Notes under the pieces: generated by a model
The model's database searches: none
The model's input: the letters and a program-made list of their open reading frames with translations, nothing else
What the model was told of the DNA's origin: nothing
Made by a program: the position numbers and the translations under genes
Source: Streptomyces marispadix
Lineage (GTDB): Bacteria; Actinomycetota; Actinomycetes; Streptomycetales; Streptomycetaceae
Assembly (NCBI RefSeq): GCF_022524345.1
Contig: NZ_JAKWJU010000002.1
Coordinates: 3,782,001-3,846,000, forward strand
Direction of reading: 5' to 3'
Length of the DNA stretch: 64,000 nt
Part shown: positions 52,780 to 59,876 of the stretch, piece by piece
How positions within the stretch are numbered: position 1 is the first letter of the stretch
Layout: each line of letters begins with the position of its first letter

Positions 52780-54329
52780 CGGCCGGTCAGGCGCCCCTGC
52801 GCGCCCCCGCCCCCGGCTGGCGCATCGACGCCGACGTCGTGGTCGTCGGCTCCGGAGTCGCAGGGCTCACCGCCGCGCTCCGCTGCCACGCCGCGGGCCT
52901 GGCCACCGTGGTGGTCACCAAGGCAAGCCTGGACGACGGCTCCACCCGCTGGGCACAGGGCGGCATAGCCGCGGCGCTCGGCGACGGCGACAGCCCGGAC
53001 CAGCATCTCGACGACACCCTCGTCGCCGGTGCGGGCCTGTGCGACGAGGAGGCCGTACGCACCCTGGTGACCGAAGGTCCCGCCGCCGTACGAAGGCTCA
53101 TCGGGACCGGAGCCCGCTTCGACACCGACCCCGCCACCGGTGAGATAGAGCTGACCCGCGAGGGCGGCCACCACCGTCGCCGCATCGCGCACGCGGGCGG
53201 CGACGCCACCGGCGCGGAGATCTCCCGCGCGCTGCTCGACGCCGTACGCGAACTACGAACGGGGCGCCGGGCGGACCGGGCGGACCAGGCGGACCAGGCG
53301 GAGGACCATGGCGCGCACGGCGGTCCGTATGGCAAGGGCGGCTCTGCCCCGGCGGTCCGCGGGGGCCTCCGTACCGTCGAGAACGCGCTCGTACTCGACC
53401 TGCTCAAGACGGACGACGGAGCGGCCGCGGGCGTCACGCTGCATGTCATGGGCGAGGGCCAGCACGACGGAGTCGGAGCGGTACACGCACCGGCCGTGGT
53501 GCTCGCGACCGGCGGCATGGGCCAGATCTTCTCCGCGACCACCAACCCGCCCGTCTCCACCGGGGACGGCGTGGCCCTGGCGCTGCGCGCGGGCGCGGAG
53601 GTCAGCGATCTGGAGTTCGTGCAGTTCCATCCGACGGCGCTGTATCTCGGCGCGGACGCGGAGGGCCAGCAGCCGCTGATCTCGGAGGCGGTACGCGGCG
53701 AGGGCGCACACCTCGTCGACGCCGACGGCGTGCGTTTCATGGTGGGCCGGCACGAACTGGCCGAACTGGCACCGCGCGACATCGTCGCCAAGGCGATCAT
53801 GCGGCGGGCCGCCGAGCGTGGCGCCCAGCCGGGCACCGAGCACATGTTCCTCGACGCCCGCCACTTCGGCGCCGCGATGTGGGAGTCCCGCTTCCCCACG
53901 ATCCTCGACGCCTGCCGCAGCCACGGCATCGACCCCGTCACCGAACCGATCCCGGTGGCGCCTGCCGCGCACTACGCCAGCGGCGGTGTACGCACCGACC
54001 TCCACGGCCGTACGACCGTGCCCGGCCTCTACGCCTGCGGCGAGGTCGCGTGCACCGGCGTGCACGGCGCGAACAGGCTCGCCTCCAACAGCCTGCTGGA
54101 GGGCCTGGTCTTCGCCGAGCGCATCGCGGAGGCGGTGGCGCATCAGGCGGATGTACGGCAAGCCGAGGCGCACGCGGGGGCGAAGCGGGACCCGGACCGC
54201 CCTGCGGCCGAGACGTACGCCGGCGGGCCCGCCGACGGGCCCGCCGACGCCGGCAGTGCACAGCCGCAGGCGCCCGTCACCCCGCTGCTGCTGCCCCCGA
54301 GGCCCGGCCCGTCATCCAGCGCATCATGA
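52776..54329 (+). CDS. nadB: L-aspartate oxidase, flavoprotein part (frame broken)
   Basis: FAD enzyme oxidising aspartate to iminoaspartate, first step of NAD synthesis. FAD motif VVVVGSGVAGLTAALRCHAA, active-site region STRWAQGGIAAALGDGD, EFVQFHPTALYLG and ANRLASNSLLEGLVFAERIA are intact. A 35-residue Asp/Gln/Gly-rich insert lies near 165-195. The frame stops at 54329 after residues unlike the family, while the expected C-terminal helical domain continues in another frame (next entry). One missing base in the C5 run 54294-54298 would rejoin them. The reading to 54329 holds 517 residues. Confidence 0.88.
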   Translation: MTAGQAPLRAPAPGWRIDADVVVVGSGVAGLTAALRCHAAGLATVVVTKASLDDGSTRWAQGGIAAALGDGDSPDQHLDDTLVAGAGLCDEEAVRTLVTEGPAAVRRLIGTGARFDTDPATGEIELTREGGHHRRRIAHAGGDATGAEISRALLDAVRELRTGRRADRADQADQAEDHGAHGGPYGKGGSAPAVRGGLRTVENALVLDLLKTDDGAAAGVTLHVMGEGQHDGVGAVHAPAVVLATGGMGQIFSATTNPPVSTGDGVALALRAGAEVSDLEFVQFHPTALYLGADAEGQQPLISEAVRGEGAHLVDADGVRFMVGRHELAELAPRDIVAKAIMRRAAERGAQPGTEHMFLDARHFGAAMWESRFPTILDACRSHGIDPVTEPIPVAPAAHYASGGVRTDLHGRTTVPGLYACGEVACTGVHGANRLASNSLLEGLVFAERIAEAVAHQADVRQAEAHAGAKRDPDRPAAETYAGGPADGPADAGSAQPQAPVTPLLLPPRPGPSSSAS

Positions 54330-54811
54330 CGAGCGGCGCCGGAGTCCTGCGGTCGGCAGCCAGCCTCGCGGAGGCAGCGGCCCGCCTCGACTCGCTTCCC
54401 GCCGACACGGCGCACAAGCCCGCCGACCCCGGCGTGGAGACCTGGGAGACCGCCAACCTCCATCTCGTCGCCCGCGTGCTGGTCGCCGCCGCGCTACGAC
54501 GTGAGGAGACCCGCGGCTGCCACTGGCGCGAGGACCACCCGCACCGTGACGACGCCTCATGGCGCCGCCACCTCGTCGTCGGCGTGCGCGGCACAGGCCG
54601 TAATCTCGACACCCGCAAAACCCACGACTCGTCCGAACTCGCCCCGCCCGACGCCTCCGAACCCGTCCCGACGAACGTCCTCGACATCCGTACGACCCCG
54701 ACGACCGCCTTCCCGCCGACGACGGCACCGCACCCGGAGCCCCACGCGGGCCCGTACCGTCCCCGGGCTTCAGCGGCCCCGCCACCACACACCCCTACGG
54801 AGAAGCCGTGA
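54326..54811 (+). CDS. NadB C-terminal helical domain in a shifted frame
   Basis: The frame encodes MTSGAGVLRSAASLAEAAAR ... ETANLHLVARVLVAAALRRE and RGCHWREDHPHRDDASWRRH, the usual C-terminal domain of L-aspartate oxidase, followed by a Pro/Thr-rich tail. Similarity already begins upstream with PEARPVIQRI, so it is the end of nadB after a shift. An ATG at 54326 overlaps the premature stop as ATGA, so separate translation is conceivable. Its stop overlaps the nadC GTG (GTGA), as expected if nadB originally ended here. Confidence 0.75.
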   Translation: MTSGAGVLRSAASLAEAAARLDSLPADTAHKPADPGVETWETANLHLVARVLVAAALRREETRGCHWREDHPHRDDASWRRHLVVGVRGTGRNLDTRKTHDSSELAPPDASEPVPTNVLDIRTTPTTAFPPTTAPHPEPHAGPYRPRASAAPPPHTPTEKP

Positions 54812-55992
54812 CCAGCCCCTTCCCGGACTCCCCGGAGGAGCGACGCCCTCTGCCCGTCGACGTGCCCCTGCTCCAGATCGGCGGCCCCGGCTCGTCCGCG
54901 ACGCCGTCCTACGGCGGCGGCTGCGGCGACTCCTGCGGCTGCGGCGGAGGAGCCGGGAGCGACGCGGACGCATGGGACCTGGACCCGCTGGACTGCGGCC
55001 TCGACGCGGACCTCGCACGGCTGCTGGCGGACGCGGGCCTCGACCCCGTACAGGTCGAGGACATCGCGCACCTGGCCGTCGAGGAGGACCTCGACCACGG
55101 CGTCGACGTCACCACCGTCGCCACGATCGCCGAAGACGCCGTATCCACGGGGGACTTCACGGCCCGCGAGGACGGGACGGTCGCCGGGCTGCACATCGCC
55201 GAGGCGGTGCTGTCGGTGGTCTGCACGGACGAGTTCGAGGTGGAGCGCCACGTCGAGGACGGCGAGCGCGTCGTGGCCGGGCAGCGGCTGCTGACGGTAC
55301 GCACCCGCACCCGCGATCTCCTCACCGCCGAGCGCAGCGCCCTCAACCTGCTGTGCCGCCTCTCCGGCATCGCGACCCTCACCCGCCGCTGGGCTGACGA
55401 GCTGACCCGGGCCGCGACCGCCGCGGACGCCGGCACCCATGCCGAGACACGCGTACGCGACACCCGAAAGACGACGCCGGGCCTGCGTGCCCTGGAGAAG
55501 TACGCGGTGCGCTGCGGCGGCGGCACCAACCACCGCTTCTCGCTGTCCGACGCCGCGCTCATCAAGGACAACCACGTGGTGGCGGCGGGCGGCGTCGCGG
55601 AGGCGTTCAGACTCGTGAGAGCGGAGTTCCCCGACGTGCCGATCGAGGTGGAGGTCGACCGCCTCGACCAGATCGAGCCGGTCCTCGCCGAGGGTGCCGA
55701 CCTGATCCTGCTCGACAACTTCACGCCCGACGAGACCGCGGCGGCCGTGGTGCTGGTCGCGGGCCGAGCCCAGCTCGAATCCTCGGGCCGGCTCAGCCTC
55801 GACAACGCCGCTCAGTACGCGGCCACCGGCGTCGACTTCCTGGCCGTAGGGGCGCTGACCCACTCCTCGCCGATCCTCGACATCGGCCTCGACCTGCGCG
55901 ACACGGACGCGGGCGCGGCCGGGACCGGCGAGGACCATGACGTACACGAGGGGCCGGAGGGGCCCGAGGGTCGCGAAGAGGTGGACGACTGA
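54808..55992 (+). CDS. nadC: Quinolinate (nicotinate-nucleotide) phosphoribosyltransferase
   Basis: Converts quinolinate and PRPP to nicotinate mononucleotide. Motifs: EDLDHGVDVTTVATIAEDAV, LLTAERSALNLLCRLSGIAT, RDTRKTTPGLRALEKYAVRC with GGGTNHRFSLSDAALIKDNH, and EVEVDRLDQI. At 394 residues it is longer than the usual 280-300 because of a 75-residue N-terminal extension with a Gly/Cys cluster (CGDSCGC, residues 39-45). The acidic Gly/Glu tail is also extra. The start overlaps the shifted nadB end and the stop overlaps the coaX start by one base. Confidence 0.95.
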   Translation: MTSPFPDSPEERRPLPVDVPLLQIGGPGSSATPSYGGGCGDSCGCGGGAGSDADAWDLDPLDCGLDADLARLLADAGLDPVQVEDIAHLAVEEDLDHGVDVTTVATIAEDAVSTGDFTAREDGTVAGLHIAEAVLSVVCTDEFEVERHVEDGERVVAGQRLLTVRTRTRDLLTAERSALNLLCRLSGIATLTRRWADELTRAATAADAGTHAETRVRDTRKTTPGLRALEKYAVRCGGGTNHRFSLSDAALIKDNHVVAAGGVAEAFRLVRAEFPDVPIEVEVDRLDQIEPVLAEGADLILLDNFTPDETAAAVVLVAGRAQLESSGRLSLDNAAQYAATGVDFLAVGALTHSSPILDIGLDLRDTDAGAAGTGEDHDVHEGPEGPEGREEVDD

Positions 55993-56789
55993 TGCTGCTG
56001 ACCATCGACGTCGGAAACACCCACACCGTCCTCGGCCTCTTCGACGGCGACGACATCGTCGAGCACTGGCGCATCTCCACCGACCCCCGCCGCACGGCCG
56101 ACGAACTCGCCGTGCTCCTACAGGGCCTGATGGGGATGCACCCGCTCCTCGGCGAGGAGCTCGGCGACAACGTCGAGGGCATCGCCATCTGCTCGACCGT
56201 GCCCTCGGTGCTGCACGAGCTGCGCGAGGTCACCCGCCGCTACTACGGCGACATCCCCGCCGTGCTCGTCGAGCCGGGCGTGAAGACGGGCGTGCCGATC
56301 CTCATGGACAACCCGAAGGAGGTCGGCGCCGACCGCATCATCAACGCCCTCGCCGCGGTCGAGCTGTACGGCGGCCCCTGCGTCGTCGTCGACTTCGGCA
56401 CGGCCACCACCTTCGACGCGGTCTCGGCACGCGGCGAGTACGTCGGCGGCGTCATCGCCCCCGGCATCGAGATCTCCGTCGACGCCCTCGGCGTGCGCGG
56501 CGCTCAGCTACGCAAGATCGAACTGGCCCGCCCGCGCAGCGTCATCGGCAAGAACACCGTCGAGGCCATGCAGTCCGGCATCCTCTACGGCTTCGCGGGC
56601 CAGGTCGACGGCGTAGTGGACCGCATCGCACGCGAACTCACCGACGACCCGGACGATGTGACGGTCATCGCCACCGGCGGCCTGGCCCCGATGGTGCTGG
56701 GCGAGGCCACCGCCATCGACGAGCACGAGCCGTGGCTGACCCTGATCGGTCTGCGTCTGGTCTACGAGCGCAACGTGAGCCGCACATAG
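55992..56789 (+). CDS. coaX: Type III pantothenate kinase
   Basis: Phosphorylates pantothenate, the first step of CoA synthesis from the vitamin. It has the ASKHA-fold phosphate motif LLTIDVGNTHTVLGLFDGDD at the start, VGADRIINALAAVELYGGP, VVDFGTATTFDAVSARGEYV, GGVIAPGIEISVDAL and ATGGLAPMVLGEA. The 265-residue length is normal. Together with panC two genes upstream it serves CoA synthesis, with nadB and nadC lying between. It is the last gene of the coupled operon. Confidence 0.96.
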   Translation: MLLTIDVGNTHTVLGLFDGDDIVEHWRISTDPRRTADELAVLLQGLMGMHPLLGEELGDNVEGIAICSTVPSVLHELREVTRRYYGDIPAVLVEPGVKTGVPILMDNPKEVGADRIINALAAVELYGGPCVVVDFGTATTFDAVSARGEYVGGVIAPGIEISVDALGVRGAQLRKIELARPRSVIGKNTVEAMQSGILYGFAGQVDGVVDRIARELTDDPDDVTVIATGGLAPMVLGEATAIDEHEPWLTLIGLRLVYERNVSRT

Positions 56790-56954
56790 GGGCTGCCACG
56801 CACGGCAGGCCCCGGGCGTCCCGTGGCGGTCGTCTCCGGGGTGCGCACCGCCGCCCCGGGGCATGCGGCCGCTCCGCGGTCCCGGGCCCGTGAGAGTGGG
56901 CCTCAGCGCCCCTGCCGTAGGCTTGTGGCCCTGTCCGAAGGAGGCGCGAAAGGC

Positions 56955-57125
56955 ATGGAGTACATCGCGGCACTGACCCCGCCCGTCGTGATGGCGGTGG
57001 CATTCACCGCTCTCATCGTCACGATCGTGAAGAGCCAGGGCGGCGCGAACAAGGCCAAGGAAGACGCCGCCGTGGACGCCGCCATCGCACGCGCGGAGAG
57101 CGTCCGGCAGAAGAAAGAGAGCTGA
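56955..57125 (+). CDS. Small single-span membrane protein
   Basis: A 56-residue protein, MEYIAALTPPVVMAVAFTAL then IVTIVKSQGGANKAKEDAAV, with one hydrophobic helix (about 8-27) and a charged Ala/Lys/Glu tail. GGAGG and GCGAAAGG lie directly upstream of ATG 56955. Similar short proteins lie after coaX in other Streptomyces, as I recall; function unknown. Confidence 0.8.
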   Translation: MEYIAALTPPVVMAVAFTALIVTIVKSQGGANKAKEDAAVDAAIARAESVRQKKES

Positions 57126-57163
57126 TCCGGGCTCTCCCCTGCGGTATTCGGGACATCTCCGTC

Positions 57164-57169
57164 TATTAT
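57164..57169 (+). promoter_or_regulatory. -10 box for a probable leaderless blaI-type transcript
   Basis: TATTAT at 57164-57169 stands out in a GC-rich area, seven bases before the GTG at 57177. There is no Shine-Dalgarno sequence, so transcription probably begins at or next to the start codon. No clear -35 was found. Confidence 0.45.
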
Positions 57170-57176
57170 TCACGGC

Positions 57177-57584
57177 GTGCCTCGGCCATTGGGAGAGTTG
57201 GAAGACACCGTCATGACGCGGGTATGGCGGTGGAACCGTCCGGTCACGGTGCGGGAAGTCCTGGAGGATCTGCGGGACGACCGCTCCATCGCCTACACGA
57301 CGGTCATGACCGTAATGGACAACCTCCATCAGAAGGGCTGGCTGCGCAGACGCCAAGAAGGCCGTGCCTATCGATATGAGCCGGTCTCCACACGTGCCGC
57401 GTACTCCGCCGCACTGATGAACGAAGCCTGGGCGTCGAGTGACAACGCGGCAGCGGCTCTCGTGGAGTTCTTCGGCCGTATGACTCCGGAACAGCTCGAC
57501 GCCGTACGGGACGCGTTGCGAGTCGTGCAGTTGAACGATGTGCACGTCGATGTCCCGGAGAGAGCGCCGCGCGAGAGTCACTAG
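57177..57584 (+). CDS. BlaI/MecI/CopY family transcriptional regulator
   Basis: A 135-residue winged-helix repressor of the BlaI family: LGELEDTVMTRVWRWNRPVT VREVLEDL, then AYTTVMTVMDNLHQKGWLRR with the wing GRAYRYEPVS, and a C-terminal dimerisation helix pair. BlaI partners of BlaR-type sensor proteases control beta-lactam response, but no blaR/M56 gene is adjacent. The N-terminus is at GTG 57177, close behind a -10-like box. Targets are unknown. Confidence 0.92.
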   Translation: MPRPLGELEDTVMTRVWRWNRPVTVREVLEDLRDDRSIAYTTVMTVMDNLHQKGWLRRRQEGRAYRYEPVSTRAAYSAALMNEAWASSDNAAAALVEFFGRMTPEQLDAVRDALRVVQLNDVHVDVPERAPRESH

Positions 57585-57755
57585 GCGCACGAGAACCCAG
57601 CAGAACCACCGCTCGGAAGCAGCGCTCGGAAGCGCCGCTCAGAACCGGTGAGCAGAACAGCTTCGGATCTCGTAGGCGAACGCCTGCCGGAAGGCGGCCG
57701 TGAAGGGCGGGGACCCGGAGAGCAGTGCCTTGGGCAAGGGCGATAGCGTCCGCTC

Positions 57756-58283
57756 ATGGCGTCAGCATCCCCTTCCGTATCAGAAGTCACCGTTCGCCGA
57801 GCACGGACGGCAGATGTGCGCGCTGTGCGACGCCTCATCGATGTCTACTCGCGAGACCGCATCCTGCTCGACAAAGCCACGGTCACCCTTTACGAGGACA
57901 TTCAGGAGTTCTGGGTCGCGGAACGGGATCACGACGCGGAGGTGGTCGCATGCGGCGCTCTCCACGTGATGTGGGAGGACCTGGCCGAGGTCAGGACACT
58001 CGCCGTCGACCCGGCACTCAAGGGCACCGGAGTGGGTCATCTCCTGCTGGAGAAGCTCCTGAACACCGCGCGCTGGCTGGGTGTGCGGCGCATTTTCTGT
58101 CTCACCTTCGAAGTGGACTTCTTCTCCGGCCACGGCTTCACGGAGATCGGGGAGACACCGGTCGACGGCGATGTCTACAGCGAACTGCTGCGTTCCTTTG
58201 ACGAGGGTGTGGCCGAGTTCCTGGGTCTCGAACGGGTGAAGCCGAACACCTTGGGCAACAGCCGCATGCTTCTGCATCTCTGA
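57756..58283 (+). CDS. Amino-acid N-acetyltransferase (GNAT)
   Basis: A 175-residue GNAT protein resembling the short, kinase-free N-acetylglutamate synthases of actinobacteria. VRRARTADVRAVRRLIDVYS opens the fold, the acetyl-CoA loop is LAVDPALKGTGVGHLLLEKL, and LGVRRIFCLTFEVDFFSGHGF with the following beta-bulge is typical of ArgA-like members. It would acetylate glutamate for arginine synthesis; no arg genes adjoin, so the substrate is inference. Confidence 0.88.
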   Translation: MASASPSVSEVTVRRARTADVRAVRRLIDVYSRDRILLDKATVTLYEDIQEFWVAERDHDAEVVACGALHVMWEDLAEVRTLAVDPALKGTGVGHLLLEKLLNTARWLGVRRIFCLTFEVDFFSGHGFTEIGETPVDGDVYSELLRSFDEGVAEFLGLERVKPNTLGNSRMLLHL

Positions 58284-58472
58284 GTGACGGCACGGTGACC
58301 GCCCGAACCACTCGCCCGAGCGATGCGGGAGCCGCTTTGTCCGAAAGATCCCGCCAATCCCGCCGGGGGACCGGACAAACTCAACCGAGGGTTTGTGTTT
58401 CTCACCGAAAAGCGGTTTGCTTTCTTCGTCAGTATCAGTAATCGAGTTATCGATGACGAATGGGAGTATGCG

Positions 58473-58805
58473 GTGGCACAGAAGGTTCAGGTTCTTCTGG
58501 TCGACGACCTCGAGGGCGGCGAGGCCGACGAGACAGTGACGTTCGCACTGGACGGGAAGACCTACGAGATCGACCTCTCCACCTCTAATGCGGACAAGCT
58601 CCGTACGGTCCTCGAACCGTATGTGAAGGGCGGGCGCCGCACCGGCGGCCGTTCGGCACGCGGAAAGGGCCGTGCCTCCGGCGGCGGCAGCAGCCAGGAC
58701 ACCGCGAAGATCCGTGCTTGGGCCAAGGAACAGGGTTACGAGGTCAACGACCGCGGCCGCGTTCCGGCCAATATCCGCGAGGCGTACGAGAAGGCCAACG
58801 GCTGA
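58473..58805 (+). CDS. lsr2: Lsr2 nucleoid-associated protein
   Basis: H-NS-like silencer of AT-rich DNA, 110 residues. The N-terminal dimerisation domain is VAQKVQVLLVDDLEGGEADE with TVTFALDGKTYEIDLS, the linker (60-75) is Gly/Arg-rich, and the C-terminal DNA-binding domain has IRAWAKEQGYEVNDRGRVPA with the AT-hook-like RGR. GTG 58473 is used, with GGGAG seven bases upstream. The leader 58395-58470 is unusually AT-rich for this window and includes ATCGAGTTATCGAT, so Lsr2 may regulate itself. Confidence 0.95.
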   Translation: MAQKVQVLLVDDLEGGEADETVTFALDGKTYEIDLSTSNADKLRTVLEPYVKGGRRTGGRSARGKGRASGGGSSQDTAKIRAWAKEQGYEVNDRGRVPANIREAYEKANG

Positions 58806-59876
58806 TTGCGGGACTTGAGTGCGGTGCTTCGCCGCAGCGCCCGGCGGCATTCCGCCGCGAAGGCGCCGACGAACCGCACGAGACCGACGCGATCCACCTC
58901 ACGTCCCGGCTCGGGAGGCCGCGCGCCTTCGGCGGCCTCCCGAGGGTCGTGACCGATACGGCCCTCGGGGATCGATCCGGTATCGCCCTCGGGCGTCGGT
59001 CCGGTACGGCACTTCGGCGGCGTTCCCTGCTGTCCCGGCCGCCGGTGATCATGTGCGCCGCTCCCCCTTTTTTTGCGAGCAGCCTTTTGCGAGCAGCACG
59101 AAGCTTCCGCTCCGCCCGTGGTGGGTCAGGCCCCGTACGGAAGCCGGAGCGACCCGGTCCGCGGACGTCCTGAGCGGGCCCGGCAGCCTGCATCCGCGCT
59201 CCGGCCGAGCGCTTCCGCCCGTAGCGCGTCCCGGAACCCCTAACGCGGCTTGAGAGTTGAGCGTCGGGCTCCGGAGCCCGGACCGGCCGCACCCCGGGCC
59301 GGCCGACGAACCTCCGCCGTCACGCACCGTCGACCCCCGCTAGACTCTCCCGCTGCTGTGTGTGTCCGTGCGTACGCGGAAAGTGACCGGCGCAAGAACC
59401 ACGAGGTGCAAGGCTGTTCGCCCTGAGCGGATGCCTTCAGCCGACTCCGACAAGCACGGCATGGAGTGTCAGTGCGAGCGGGTAAGAAGGTTCCAGGTCG
59501 GTCCTGCCTGCTTCTTCAGGCCGGACAGCAGCGCAAAGGCAGCAGCACGAGGACCTGGCGGCACGGGGGTGTGAGGGGCTATGCGGACGAGCCGGGAGCG
59601 TTTCGGCCAAGAGCCGTTCGCCGTGGGCGTAGTGAATCACGGCGGATACGCCTGGCCTGCGGGAACATCGTCTCGCACCATCGGGTTGGAACTGTTGTCG
59701 ACTGTTCGGGGAAGGAGGCCCGACTGTGCTTCCCAAGGGAGCGTGGCCGGTCGTCGGCGCAGCCGGGCCGGAGTCGGCAGATGGAATGAGCGGTCCCCGC
59801 TTGCGGGACTAAGCTGCGGAAGGACAGAGAGGGGAGCGTCCCCTTACTGCCTGACCGCTCTGAGGAGCGATTAACG
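58806..59876. other. Long spacer between lsr2 and clpC
   Basis: About 1.07 kb without a gene I can support. Plus-strand frames 59362-59574 (70 codons) and 59466-59789 (107 codons, MSVRAGKKVPGRSCLLLQAG) are open but lack family similarity I recognise and have weak coding bias; the second could be real. A TAGACT -10-like box is at 59341-59346. The clpC-proximal half carries two similar dyads at 59416 and 59616. The clpC leader may therefore be several hundred bases long. Confidence 0.5.
59416..59629 (+). promoter_or_regulatory. Pair of GTTCGCCnTGrGCG sites upstream of clpC
   Basis: GTTCGCCCTGAGCG (59416-59429) and GTTCGCCGTGGGCG (59616-59629) differ at two positions and are exactly 200 bp apart. 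The CGC-N5-GCG core resembles sites described for ClgR, the activator of clp and lon genes in actinomycetes. This is inference from partial match; no clgR gene is in the window. Confidence 0.4.

Noticed and set aside
54290..54300. Programmed -1 frameshift at nadB CCCCC
   Set aside because: The sequence G CCC CCG is not a typical slippery heptamer, and no downstream stem or pseudoknot is obvious; mutation or sequence error is simpler.
59362..59574. 70-codon plus-strand ORF upstream of clpC
   Set aside because: No recognisable domain, weak coding bias and it contains one of the operator-like sites; noted in the spacer entry only.
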